Shown piece after piece: positions 36,787 through 46,200 of a stretch of 64,000 nucleotides of DNA. Below the pieces are notes generated by a model that was given only the letters and a program-made list of their open reading frames with translations, was not told where the DNA came from and searched no databases. The position numbers and the translations under genes were made by a program. Position 1 is the stretch's first letter; each line of letters begins with the position of its first letter. The DNA lies in NCBI GenBank assembly GCA_016795485.1, contig JAEUHM010000054.1, positions 248,001 to 312,000 on the forward strand. Direction: 5' to 3'. Origin of the DNA: Verrucomicrobiaceae bacterium. GTDB lineage: Bacteria > Verrucomicrobiota > Verrucomicrobiia > Verrucomicrobiales > Verrucomicrobiaceae.

Positions 36787-39044
36787 GACTCCGCAGGAGC
36801 CGTGGAATCCGAAGCCGCGTCTGGCTTTGTGTAGTAGTAACTGGCGTAGTTGTAGTATGTGTACTCTTTCAGACTTGTGTTAGAGCGATTAAGGATCACA
36901 CCACCAACATTGACCTGACGATCATAAAGAATGTCTAGCGCCTTGGCCGAAAGACGAGCCATGGTGGATGACATACGCACGACGAAAAGGACGGTGTCAA
37001 TTTTGGGTGCAAAACTGCCGGTATCATCGGCAACCAGGACCGGAGCACTGTCGAAGATCACGTAATCATATTCAGCACTCATTTCCTTGAGGACCTCTTC
37101 AGCCGTTTTGGAAAGGAGCATCTCGGAAGTCTGATCAAACACTTCACCACGGGCGACGATATCCAGATTGGGTGACTGCGACTTCTGCACGGCCTTGCGC
37201 CACGGCAGTTTACCGCGCAGAACCTCAGATAATCCTGGTGAGCCGGGCAGTTTGAAAAGCTCATTCACGCCCCCACGACGCAAGTCGCAATCCACGAGAA
37301 GCACTTTGGCACCAGAATGGGAGATGGTCAGCGCCAAGTTGGAGGTAACCGTCGTCTTGCCTTCATTCGGCACAGCACTTGTAACCAGAATAGACTTGGG
37401 TGGCTTTCCACGCCAGTTCTTGAACAGCACCGAGGAACGAACATTGCGGAAAGCTTCGGCATACAAATGGCGATCATCATTGGACTTGAGCAGAGCAACG
37501 TCTCCACGTTGCCGTTGCTCGGGAATCTGGCCAATGACAGCCTCGTTGGGGAACAGAGATTGAAACTCGGCGAATGAGTTCATGCGGTCATCCAGACGAT
37601 CAAAAAGCAGAAGCGTGATGATGCCAACGCACAGACCGACGATCAACCCAAGGGCAATCGGCATGATGAACTCTGGCGGGGCCTCCAAAGCCGGGCTGGC
37701 GCGCTCCATGATGGTCACGGCATCTCCACCAAGTTCTTGATCCACCTGGAAGCGATGCACGAGATCTCGCACTTGGTCCAAGCTCTTCGTTCCCTCTTCC
37801 ACCATCTTCGAGAGCCTTTGATGTTCAGCCAGTTTTTCACCAACATCTTGTGCTTGTTTGGAGCGCTCTTCGATCTGCGTGTCCAGCGTCTTGATCTTAC
37901 GCTCCAGCGCCGTTTTTTGACCTTTTGCTTCATCCAAAATCTCTTTTTGAACATCGTCCATTGTTCCCTTCACCCGAGCAATTTGACGATCGACTTCCAA
38001 AACCTTGGGATGCTGTTCCAGGAAGCTCTCTAACAACGATGCACGCTCCCGATTCAGGCCGCTGAGCTTTTTCTGCTCTTCCAGATATTCTTGTTCAGTC
38101 CGAGTAAAGCCTGCAGCTGTCTCGCGGCCGAGAGATGACCGTGTCGCACCGACATCCGCGAGCGTAGCAGCCTCTGGCAGCGCGGAACCTCCAGCAGCGC
38201 CATCTTGCGGGAACAAGGTTGGATTAGACCCAATCCGCTGGCGCTGATGGAGCGCTGCATTCAGGTCGGTGAGCAGCAACTCCACCTCAGTGAGTTGACG
38301 TTCATACTCATATTTCTCAAGTCTAGCGCGGGTCAACCACGCTCCGGCTTCGTTTTGGCCATTACTAAGTAGTACGATGGCGTTGTTGGCCTTGAACTCC
38401 GTGAGGCGGTTCACCATTTCCTCAACTGCAGCGCTACGCTCTTTGAGGTCCTGATTGAGCGTCATCAGTGCCTTGTTCTTTTTGCTATCCCGCTCATTCT
38501 CCCTAAACAGCATGAACTCGTCGAGCAGGGCATCCAAAAAGAGCTTGGTGTATTTGGGCTCTGCACCTTCGGCGCTAACGTTGAAGATGGCTGACCCACG
38601 ATTCTGCACGACTCGGATGTCTACCTCCACCTCAGCGACATCAGGGTTATGGGCGCTGACACGCTCAAGCGCTCTTCTTCGGAGTTCGCTGGATTCAATC
38701 GTCTCAATGATGGTTCCATAGAAGTCTTGGAGATAATCGAGATACTGCGCTCCGCTGTTGCTGCCTACCACACGTCCGCCAGCCACGAGCTTGGCCAATG
38801 AAGTGTATGTTTTCTCTTGTCCGGTAATCCGGAGCACCATGACGCAGAGACCTATGCTCGTAGTGAGCAACAGAAACCACCAACGTCTACGAAGGAGTAT
38901 CTTGTAGCGCTGTAGTTTGGCACTCGTCTCGTGGATGCGACTGAGTGTGCTACTGGAACCCGACCCAGGTGGTTGACTCATGGGTGGTAGAGACAAGTTA
39001 GACTCGATCATAACAGGGTTGGAATTGGTTTGGCTTGTCTCCAC
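36783..39044 (-). CDS. Wzc/GumC-like polysaccharide chain-length protein with BY-kinase domain
   Basis: 753 aa from a GTG at 39044; an ATG at 39011 is an alternative. Two membrane segments (about residues 54-72 and 455-478) bracket a Wzz-type periplasmic part with long coiled coils. The cytosolic C-terminus is a bacterial tyrosine kinase: Walker A VPNEGKTTVTS, Walker A' LLVDCDLRRG, Walker B VIFDSAP, and a Tyr-rich tail (YTYYNYASYYYTKPD) that would be autophosphorylated. It controls length and export of an exopolysaccharide with the Wza-like protein encoded 32 bp upstream. Confidence 0.92.
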   Translation of the reverse strand: METSQTNSNPVMIESNLSLPPMSQPPGSGSSSTLSRIHETSAKLQRYKILLRRRWWFLLLTTSIGLCVMVLRITGQEKTYTSLAKLVAGGRVVGSNSGAQYLDYLQDFYGTIIETIESSELRRRALERVSAHNPDVAEVEVDIRVVQNRGSAIFNVSAEGAEPKYTKLFLDALLDEFMLFRENERDSKKNKALMTLNQDLKERSAAVEEMVNRLTEFKANNAIVLLSNGQNEAGAWLTRARLEKYEYERQLTEVELLLTDLNAALHQRQRIGSNPTLFPQDGAAGGSALPEAATLADVGATRSSLGRETAAGFTRTEQEYLEEQKKLSGLNRERASLLESFLEQHPKVLEVDRQIARVKGTMDDVQKEILDEAKGQKTALERKIKTLDTQIEERSKQAQDVGEKLAEHQRLSKMVEEGTKSLDQVRDLVHRFQVDQELGGDAVTIMERASPALEAPPEFIMPIALGLIVGLCVGIITLLLFDRLDDRMNSFAEFQSLFPNEAVIGQIPEQRQRGDVALLKSNDDRHLYAEAFRNVRSSVLFKNWRGKPPKSILVTSAVPNEGKTTVTSNLALTISHSGAKVLLVDCDLRRGGVNELFKLPGSPGLSEVLRGKLPWRKAVQKSQSPNLDIVARGEVFDQTSEMLLSKTAEEVLKEMSAEYDYVIFDSAPVLVADDTGSFAPKIDTVLFVVRMSSTMARLSAKALDILYDRQVNVGGVILNRSNTSLKEYTYYNYASYYYTKPDAASDSTAPAES

Positions 39045-39076
39045 ACAGCCGAATGAATCGACTGCACAGAATCACA

Positions 39077-39805
39077 TTAAAACTTGGCGATGGCTTCCGG
39101 AACGATGATCACGTCATTGTTGCGGATGTAGAAATCTTTGTCGAGCGCGCCTTTCTCCATGATCCGTTTTACATTGACCTTGATCTCTTTGGCTCCCTGC
39201 GGCGTCTGACGGATTACTTTAACGGAGGTATCCTTGGCGAACTGTGAGAATCCGCCTGCACGAAGAACAGCCTGACTCACTGTGACATCTTCATTGTAAG
39301 GGAGTTCATATTTTCCCTGCCGGATCACTTGTCCAAAAATGGTGAAGTATTCCAACTCAACCGCTGTGCCCCGAGGGCGACCACCTGCCACCTGGGGGCG
39401 CTCATCCAAGGCAATAATAACCGTGGCGACCCTAAAGTAGCTCCCCTCCAACATCTTCTTTACTTCCTGAGCCAACGCTTTGGGTGTCTTCCCTGCCGCG
39501 CGAACAAGTCCAACATAAGGAGCCTCAATATCGCCAGAATCCTTCACACGAAGCGAAATAGGAGCTGCCGCCTCTTCCACGATCCTAAAGCTTATCTTGT
39601 CGTCCACTTGAAGCATCGTGGTTCCGTCCAAACGGTCCATGCTATCCAAAATGGCAGCGCCCTTTGCCTCATCGGTACGATTGAGGGCTACTGGGGCTGG
39701 AGCAGGAGCATTGCGCGATGGCACGGCTGCTGGTTGAAATCCTGGGTCTTGAGCAAGCGACAGTCCGGTCATAACGACCAGCGCGGAGAGAATGGAGCAC
39801 TTCAT
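39077..39805 (-). CDS. Wza-like polysaccharide export protein
   Basis: 242 aa with a signal peptide (MKCSILSALVVMTGLSLAQ) and no lipobox. A poly-export domain (about residues 60-130, with GDIEAPYVGLVRAAGKT) is followed by an SLBB domain (about 150-235: FGQVIRQGKYELPYNEDVTV and LRAGGF). It is shorter than E. coli Wza and lacks the C-terminal transmembrane helix, as in many related export proteins. It should form the periplasmic or outer-membrane part of the export channel. Confidence 0.88.
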   Translation of the reverse strand: MKCSILSALVVMTGLSLAQDPGFQPAAVPSRNAPAPAPVALNRTDEAKGAAILDSMDRLDGTTMLQVDDKISFRIVEEAAAPISLRVKDSGDIEAPYVGLVRAAGKTPKALAQEVKKMLEGSYFRVATVIIALDERPQVAGGRPRGTAVELEYFTIFGQVIRQGKYELPYNEDVTVSQAVLRAGGFSQFAKDTSVKVIRQTPQGAKEIKVNVKRIMEKGALDKDFYIRNNDVIIVPEAIAKF

Positions 39806-39930
39806 CGGTTAATTGAAAATCTTGGGCACAAGGAGCTAATCAGCGTTGGACGCCTAAGATACCCAAAATGTTCCAATTTTTCCTGAGTGCCAGCTTTTTA
39901 ACGTGCATCGGACCCTGTGGCGAACGCCAC

Positions 39931-40866
39931 TCAAGGAATCCGAAAGACACGATTGGTCGTGGGATCGAGTGCCATAGAGCCACTGTCGAGCCCTGACACA
40001 TCCAACTCATTGTGGGGAGGGTAAGGGCTGATCACACGGCCAGGCTTGCTGCCCTTCTTGCCGACAGGGGTGTCATCCGTAAAGCTGGACGTTGGCTTGG
40101 TTGTTTCTGGCTTTGTTGGCTCAGGCGCTGGTGGAGGCGGTGGCGATTCTACCACAGTCTTTGTCGAGCTTGGCTCGTTCGTGAAGATTGAACTCAATGA
40201 CTTGCTCTTCTTTTCCTGGACGGGGCTGTTGTCAACCAAGGTGCCCGGCTCAAGGCTATCCGGCGACTTGAAGCTGTTAACTGTCTCCGATGCAGTCTGC
40301 ATAGGCGGGTCGGACTTGACTGTCTTCGGCGTTTCTACAGGAGCTGGCGGCTGATTATTGATTTTTGGCGGCTCATAATACCCAGAGGAGCTTGGCTGTG
40401 GGGCTGAAGTGGATGGCTTTGTCTTCTCGCGGTAAATCGGCAACAGAGGCTTATTCGCGCTGCTGCTGGTGTTTTTCCTAGCAGGTGCCACCGGACTCGT
40501 TCGCTGGGAGGCAGTGCGGTTGTTGCTAGTGCTCGACGTTGCTGGAGTGGAGTAGCCATACACCCCAGTAGATTGCGCCGGAGTGGACTGCACGGTAGAG
40601 CGCGACCCGACTGCGGGTTGCTGATACTGCGGCTGTGCCGTGGTGTAGCTGGGCTGCGAGTAGGATGTCCTGGGTGCAGTTCCACCTCCGAAAATACGGC
40701 GCATGAAGCCACTCACCTTCTCACTCATGGCATCACCCTTCTGATAGAAGCCATCCCAGCGGTTCCCAGCAGATGGCGGTGCGTATTGATTTGGCTGCTG
40801 TGCTTGAAGTTTGCCGGACAAGGCAACGATTCCGACCAAACTAATGCGGTAAGCGAGGGATTTCAT
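39931..40866 (-). CDS. Secreted Ser/Pro-rich hypothetical protein
   Basis: 311 aa. A signal peptide (MKSLAYRISLVGIVALSGKLQAQ) is followed by a low-complexity body rich in Ser, Thr, Pro and Gln. The last 35 residues look ordered and distinct (ISPYPPHNELDVSGLDSGSM, then FRIP at the end), suggesting a small recognition or anchoring motif. It lies 125 bp upstream of the Wza-like gene on the same strand, so it may be a cell-surface or matrix protein made with the exopolysaccharide. No enzymatic motif. Confidence 0.7.
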   Translation of the reverse strand: MKSLAYRISLVGIVALSGKLQAQQPNQYAPPSAGNRWDGFYQKGDAMSEKVSGFMRRIFGGGTAPRTSYSQPSYTTAQPQYQQPAVGSRSTVQSTPAQSTGVYGYSTPATSSTSNNRTASQRTSPVAPARKNTSSSANKPLLPIYREKTKPSTSAPQPSSSGYYEPPKINNQPPAPVETPKTVKSDPPMQTASETVNSFKSPDSLEPGTLVDNSPVQEKKSKSLSSIFTNEPSSTKTVVESPPPPPAPEPTKPETTKPTSSFTDDTPVGKKGSKPGRVISPYPPHNELDVSGLDSGSMALDPTTNRVFRIP

Positions 40867-41048
40867 AGCGGTTTAGTTAGTATTTGTTAAATTTTAAGCA
40901 GTTACAAATACTTTTTCAAAATCTTCACCTTCCTCATCTGATCGCAACGCGAATCTCTTGTCACATTGTGCCGATCCTGTCCAAAGGTACCAATATCCGT
41001 CGTCAGCCTCGTTTGATTCCAGTTTTTGCTCTGCCATGGTCCGGGGAC

Positions 41049-42887
41049 ATGGGACGGATTCCAGAAGAGCTTATTCAACAGGTGATGGCGGCCACAGATA
41101 TCGTGGAGCTGATCGGCCGTTATGTGAAGCTCAAGCGCGCTGGTTCCGAGTTTGTGGGCCTCTGCCCGTTCCATACCGAGCGGACACCGTCCTTTTATGT
41201 GTCCCCGGTTAAACATTCCTACCACTGTCACGGCTGCAAAGCCGGTGGCACTGCTGCCCGATTCCTGATGGAGTTCGAGGGCCTCAAGTTCCCGGAAGCC
41301 GTCAAGCGCCTAGCTGATGCCGCTGGGATCCATGTCCAAGAAGAAGCTCTCGATCCTGAAACAGAGCGGCAGATGAAGCATAGAGCCGCACTCCGGCGAG
41401 TCCATGCGGATATCGCAGCGTGGTTTCAGGAACTTCTTCTCAAAAGGCCCCTCGGCGCTCCGGCGCGGGACTACTTGAAATCCCGGGGCATCAACTCCGA
41501 GGTGGCTAAGAACTGGATGCTCGGTTATGCGCCAGAGAAAGATCAATACTTCAGGCAGTGGGCGGCAGATCGTGGCTACTCAGACATGCTTTTACTCGAG
41601 GCGGGCATCTTTAAGCGCGCTGATGATGGGCGCATTTACTCCGGTTTCCGCAATCGCCTGATGTTCCCCATTAAAAGTGACAATGGTGAAATCATCGCCT
41701 TCAGCGGACGACTTCTCGACGCCAACCCACGTGTCGCCAAGTACTTGAACTCCCCGGAGACGCCCATCTTCAGCAAAGGCCGCGTGTTCTTCGGATTCGA
41801 TAAATCGAAGCGCTACGTCAACAAGCTAGGCCAAGCCATCGTCTTCGAAGGCCAGATCGACTTGATCACTGCCTTCGAGTTTGGTGTGCAAAACGTCGTC
41901 GCACCGCTTGGCACGGCATTTGGAGACGAGCACGCTCGCATGTTGCGGCACCACGCTCAGGAAGTCATCCTGTGCTTTGACGCAGACAACGCAGGCTTTA
42001 AGGCCGTAGAACGTGCCTACAATCATCTCTCTCCTGCAGGACTTGTAGTGAAAGTGGCCAGTCTGCCGAAAGGCGAGGACCCCGACTCTATGATTCGAAA
42101 GCAGGGCGTCGAGGAGTTCAAGAAGCTGCTAGATCGGGCCGTGGACTTCCTGGACTATCAAATCGCTCACAAGAAGAGTCAGCATGGCAACGACCTCCGC
42201 AATCAGGTCATGCTCACCGAGCAGACCGCAGCCACCATTGCCATGAACCCGAGCGTTGCTGCACGCGACCTGATGATCCGCTCCCATGCAGCTCAGTTGG
42301 GTATCACTGAAGACGCTCTGCGTAAGATGGTGAGCACTTACGTGAAACGCCAGCTAAAGGCAGCCAACGAGAAGCAGCAAAGCGCGCTCGCCCCCAACAA
42401 TGGCACTTTGACTCCCGCTCAGGAGGCAGCGCGCTTTCTCCAGAGTCAGCACACCATCGCTCTCACTCTCGCCCGCAGCAGTCTACTGCACTCCGAAGTG
42501 ATGCGTTGGCTGAGGAAGCAAGACCTGGACGCAATCGTGCAGGACATGCCCGGCGTGGAGATTCTCGCCCTGGTCTGGCACAGTCACTTTGACGAGACAT
42601 CATCTTCCAGCCGTGCTGCATTCATCGCCGGGCTTGATCCCGTAGCCGAGTCGGCAATCACGCTGCTCCTAAATAAGTCCATGCCTGACGTCACCGATTC
42701 CCGGGCACTCTCGGCAGATCTCTATGCTCTGGGAACGGCACGCATCGCTCACTTGATTCAGAGAGCTCAATCGGAGATGAAGCAGGTCGGAATCTCACCA
42801 CAACGGGCGGCAGATCTTCAGCAAAGGGTGCTTGAATGGCGCAAAGAATACCTTGACCGCACCCGCCGCTCCTCCGATTGTGCTTAG
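41049..42887 (+). CDS. dnaG: DNA primase
   Basis: 612 aa from the ATG at 41049, where homology to primases begins (MGRIPEELIQQVMAATDIVE); the longer frame from 40884 is not conserved in style. The zinc-binding domain has Cys39-x2-His42 and Cys60-x2-Cys63. The TOPRIM core contains EGQID and CFDADNAG. It synthesises RNA primers at the replication fork. The C-terminal helicase-binding region is present but divergent. It is followed by rpoD, as in the classic macromolecular synthesis operon, but rpsU is not upstream. Confidence 0.95.
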   Translation: MGRIPEELIQQVMAATDIVELIGRYVKLKRAGSEFVGLCPFHTERTPSFYVSPVKHSYHCHGCKAGGTAARFLMEFEGLKFPEAVKRLADAAGIHVQEEALDPETERQMKHRAALRRVHADIAAWFQELLLKRPLGAPARDYLKSRGINSEVAKNWMLGYAPEKDQYFRQWAADRGYSDMLLLEAGIFKRADDGRIYSGFRNRLMFPIKSDNGEIIAFSGRLLDANPRVAKYLNSPETPIFSKGRVFFGFDKSKRYVNKLGQAIVFEGQIDLITAFEFGVQNVVAPLGTAFGDEHARMLRHHAQEVILCFDADNAGFKAVERAYNHLSPAGLVVKVASLPKGEDPDSMIRKQGVEEFKKLLDRAVDFLDYQIAHKKSQHGNDLRNQVMLTEQTAATIAMNPSVAARDLMIRSHAAQLGITEDALRKMVSTYVKRQLKAANEKQQSALAPNNGTLTPAQEAARFLQSQHTIALTLARSSLLHSEVMRWLRKQDLDAIVQDMPGVEILALVWHSHFDETSSSSRAAFIAGLDPVAESAITLLLNKSMPDVTDSRALSADLYALGTARIAHLIQRAQSEMKQVGISPQRAADLQQRVLEWRKEYLDRTRRSSDCA

Positions 42888-42934
42888 CCCGTTCCTCCCC
42901 CCACCCCCACGCTAGTCTCCGCTCGGCGGAAATC

Positions 42935-44857
42935 ATGGTCGCTCGAAAAAAAACCTCGGCTGTCGCAGCCAAGCAGCAATCTGAATCGTCCGAAAAACCC
43001 ACAGCGCAACCCGCCGCAGGGAAGCGCCCGCGTGGTCGTCCTCGGAAAGATGCTGTGCCACTACCTGCCCCTCCAGAAGCATCTACCGTGCCGAAACGCC
43101 CGCGCGGTCGTCCACCCGGCAGTAAGAACAAGCAAAAGAATGCTGCTCCAGCCGTGGTGCATGACGACATCGACGCTCCAGAGATCCAGTCCAAGCTTAG
43201 GGACCTCATTCGCCTTGCCAGAGAGCAGGGCTATCTGACCTTTGATGATCTCAATGGTTCGCTTCCCGATGGGCACGTCACCGCAGAGCTTCTTGATGAA
43301 GTCATCTCACGCCTCCGTCACATGGAGTTCAAGATTGTCGATGAGAGCGAGGTCGACGCGATCAAGGCCACGCCCGCTGCGGCAGATCCAGAACATGATT
43401 CCGAGGACCATGAGGAGGAACACGAAGAGGCGCATCATGACGAATCGTCAGAAGACGGCACGGACCGGCCAGCCAGAGCGTCTGACAAGGAGGTTCTGCC
43501 CAAACTTGATGTCCTTGATGATCCCGTCCGGATGTATCTACGGCAGATGGGCCAAGTTCCCCTGCTCAATCGCGATCAGGAGATCGCCATCTCCAAGCGC
43601 ATAGAAAAAGCTGAGTCCCGCCTCAAAGAGTGCCTCCAGTCCACCGGCTTTGTCGCAAGCAGCTACATTCAGATGGCTGAGGGACTGATCGCCGGCACGG
43701 AGAGATTTGACCGCTTGGTTCTAGAACAAAAAGCGGAGGACCGTGACGCCTACTTCAGGAAGCTCCAACTCACACTCGCCCAGGCAAAAGAAGCGCTAGA
43801 GCGTTGCCATGGTCTCTACCAGCATCTCCATTCTGTTAGCAGTGCCAAAGCCCGCAAAGGCCTCCAGGAAAAGTTCACAGAGGAATGCGCCAGCCTCTTC
43901 AAACTCTGCAACAAGTTCTACTTCAAACAGAAGGTAAACGAGGACTTCGTCAGCCTTCTGCAACTCCAGGCCAGCGAGCTGGAGCGCATTGAGCGAGACG
44001 CAGCAGACGATGCGGCCAATGAAGTTGCGCGCGAGAATCTCCGTCAGTTTGAGTTCTCGGCTTGGCATAAGGCGGACTCCTTCAAGGAACTCGTTGCCGA
44101 GTCCCAGAGACATGTGGCTGACAGCACCAAAGCCAAGACAGAGATGATCGAGGCCAACCTCAGGCTCGTCATCTCCATCGCCAAAAAGTACACCAACCGC
44201 GGTCTCTCCTTCCTCGATATCATCCAGGAGGGTAACATGGGCCTCATGCGTGCCGTGGAGAAGTTCGAGTACCGTCGTGGTTACAAGTTCTCCACTTACG
44301 CCACATGGTGGATTCGTCAGGCTATCACTCGCTCCATCGCAGATCAGGCACGCACCATCCGCATCCCGGTCCACATGATCGAGACCATTAACAAGCTCAT
44401 GCGGGTGCAAAAACAACTCCTTCAGGAATATGGGCGCGATCCCACGCCAGAAGAAGTCGCAGAGGAAGTGCATCTTCCTGTCTCTCGAGTGCGAGATGTC
44501 CTGCGCATGAGCCAACAGCCGGTATCACTCCAAGTCAAGGTAGGCGATACTGACGGCGACACTGAGTTTGGTGACTTCATTGAGGACAAAGAAGCTTCCA
44601 ACCCCATGGAACTCACCGCCATGAACCTGTTGCGCGACAAGCTGCGTGACGTTCTGGACACCCTCTCCGCCAGAGAGCGCGAAGTGCTGGAGCAGCGCTT
44701 CGGTCTCGCCGACGGAGCAGGCCGTACCTTAGAAGAAGTGGGCAAGCAGTTCCAAGTTACCCGCGAGCGTATCCGCCAAATTGAAGCAAAAGCCCTTCGG
44801 AAGCTTCGTCACCCGACTCGCATCCGCAAACTTGGCGGCTTTTTCGGCACTCAGTGA
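42935..44857 (+). CDS. rpoD: Primary sigma factor with N-terminal AT-hook motifs
   Basis: 640 aa from the ATG at 42935, preceded by a purine-rich cggcgga. Region 1.1 (about residues 85-150), region 1.2 (DPVRMYLRQMGQVPLLNR), region 2 (LRLVISIAKKYTNRGLSFLD and YATWWIRQAITRSI), region 3 and region 4 (VTRERIRQIEAKALRKLRHP) are all complete, so this is a housekeeping sigma factor. Two AT-hook-type motifs, RPRGRPRK (31-38) and KRPRGRPPGSK (54-64), lie in a basic Pro/Ala-rich tail ahead of region 1.1, not usual in well-studied RpoD proteins. It lies 47 bp after dnaG. Confidence 0.95.
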   Translation: MVARKKTSAVAAKQQSESSEKPTAQPAAGKRPRGRPRKDAVPLPAPPEASTVPKRPRGRPPGSKNKQKNAAPAVVHDDIDAPEIQSKLRDLIRLAREQGYLTFDDLNGSLPDGHVTAELLDEVISRLRHMEFKIVDESEVDAIKATPAAADPEHDSEDHEEEHEEAHHDESSEDGTDRPARASDKEVLPKLDVLDDPVRMYLRQMGQVPLLNRDQEIAISKRIEKAESRLKECLQSTGFVASSYIQMAEGLIAGTERFDRLVLEQKAEDRDAYFRKLQLTLAQAKEALERCHGLYQHLHSVSSAKARKGLQEKFTEECASLFKLCNKFYFKQKVNEDFVSLLQLQASELERIERDAADDAANEVARENLRQFEFSAWHKADSFKELVAESQRHVADSTKAKTEMIEANLRLVISIAKKYTNRGLSFLDIIQEGNMGLMRAVEKFEYRRGYKFSTYATWWIRQAITRSIADQARTIRIPVHMIETINKLMRVQKQLLQEYGRDPTPEEVAEEVHLPVSRVRDVLRMSQQPVSLQVKVGDTDGDTEFGDFIEDKEASNPMELTAMNLLRDKLRDVLDTLSAREREVLEQRFGLADGAGRTLEEVGKQFQVTRERIRQIEAKALRKLRHPTRIRKLGGFFGTQ

Positions 44858-44881
44858 TCGATTCGACCCTTAGTGCAAGGT

Positions 44882-46114
44882 TCAGCTAATCTCCACGCCT
44901 TTTCCTAGCTTTACGAGCGCTGCATCGAGGGCAGTTTGCGTTCTTGCGTGCACCCGGAGCAGGCAGTCGCCCGCTCTTACTTCACGGCCAGTTTTGATGA
45001 TGCGATCCACGCCCACAGCATGATCCACTGGATCAGTCGCGCGTGAACGGCCAGCTCCCAGTTCTACACACACTTGCCCCACTGTCAGCGCATCCAGCTT
45101 GGTGACACGTCCGCCTTGGGAAGCCTTAAGTTCAGCTACGAACGGTGCCTTTTGCACCTCCGAAAGTCTCTCCAGCGCCTCCACATCACCACCCTGAGCC
45201 GCAACCATCTGCTGAAACTTTTTCCAGGCCGTTCCATCCTTCAGCCACGCGTTCAACTGCTCCCTTGGGCTGTTAGAGACCGCCCTTGCCAATTCCAGAG
45301 TCAACTCCACAAGATCACGCGGCCCACCGCCTTGCAAAGCCGATACACATTCCGCCACCTCCAGTGCATTTCCGGCAGATTCACCCAGGGGCTCATCCAT
45401 CGCGTGGAGGATTGCGGTCGTTTTCACCCCCAGAGACTCTCCCGCGCCTACCATCGCATCCGCCAGCATTTGAGCCTGTTCAGCCGTCTTCATGAACGCC
45501 CCTGCCCCATGCTTCACATCCAGCACGAGGCGGTTCAGTCCCTCTGCCAACTTCTTGCTCATGATCGAGGCCACGATCAACGGTATGCTCGGCACAGTGC
45601 CCGTGACGTCACGCAACGCATACAGCTTCTTGTCAGCGGGACAAATACTCACCGTCTGGCCCACCATCACGCAGCCCACATCTGCCACCACGCGATAGAT
45701 CTCCGGTTCTGACAGTCCAGTGCGAAAACCTGGTATCGACTCCAACTTGTCCAGCGTGCCACCCGTGATACCCAGGCCGCGACCCGAGATCATTGGTACC
45801 CACAGCCCATCACACGCCAGAAGCGGTGCCAAAATCAGAGACGTTTTGTCGCCAATACCTCCCGTACTGTGCTTGTCCACACGCATGCGAGCATCAGTGC
45901 GCCACTCTAAGCGCCCGCCACTGTTTAGCATCGCATCCGTTAAACTCGCCGTCTCCTCAGTTGACATCCCGCGGAAAAAAATCGCCATCGCCAGAGCACT
46001 CATCTGATACTCTGGCAGTTCACCGCTCGTGAAAGCGCGGATGATCTCCGCTATTTCCTCAGAAGACAATACTCCGCCGTCTCTTTTCTTCTCAATCAAA
46101 CTCGGCACGTGCAT
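44882..46114 (-). CDS. Pyrimidine-nucleoside (thymidine) phosphorylase
   Basis: 410 aa from the ATG at 46114, matching the usual family start (MHVPSLIEKKRDGG); the frame extends to 46138 into terminator sequence. Key motifs: EYQMSALAMAIFFRGM, KHSTGGIGDKTSLILAPLLA (phosphate and nucleoside binding), and MISGRGLGITGGTLDKLESI. The enzyme splits thymidine or uridine with phosphate into base and (deoxy)ribose-1-phosphate for salvage. DeoA and Pdp cannot be separated by eye. It stands downstream of a terminator for the FKBP gene, so it probably has its own promoter. Confidence 0.92.
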   Translation of the reverse strand: MHVPSLIEKKRDGGVLSSEEIAEIIRAFTSGELPEYQMSALAMAIFFRGMSTEETASLTDAMLNSGGRLEWRTDARMRVDKHSTGGIGDKTSLILAPLLACDGLWVPMISGRGLGITGGTLDKLESIPGFRTGLSEPEIYRVVADVGCVMVGQTVSICPADKKLYALRDVTGTVPSIPLIVASIMSKKLAEGLNRLVLDVKHGAGAFMKTAEQAQMLADAMVGAGESLGVKTTAILHAMDEPLGESAGNALEVAECVSALQGGGPRDLVELTLELARAVSNSPREQLNAWLKDGTAWKKFQQMVAAQGGDVEALERLSEVQKAPFVAELKASQGGRVTKLDALTVGQVCVELGAGRSRATDPVDHAVGVDRIIKTGREVRAGDCLLRVHARTQTALDAALVKLGKGVEIS

Positions 46115-46138
46115 GGCCGCAGTGAATGTCCACCTCAC

Positions 46139-46173
46139 AAAAAAGCAACGCCGTCCTTTTGGGACGGCGTTGC
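46139..46173 (-). terminator. Rho-independent terminator of the FKBP gene
   Basis: A perfect 12-bp stem (gcaacgccgtcc 46145-46156 with ggacggcgttgc 46162-46173) and a 5-nt loop are followed on the minus strand by a run of six T (46139-46144). It lies 28 bp past the FKBP stop codon and just upstream of the nucleoside phosphorylase start. Confidence 0.9.
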
Positions 46174-46200
46174 AAAGAACAGAATAGTGACTCGCTGAGA

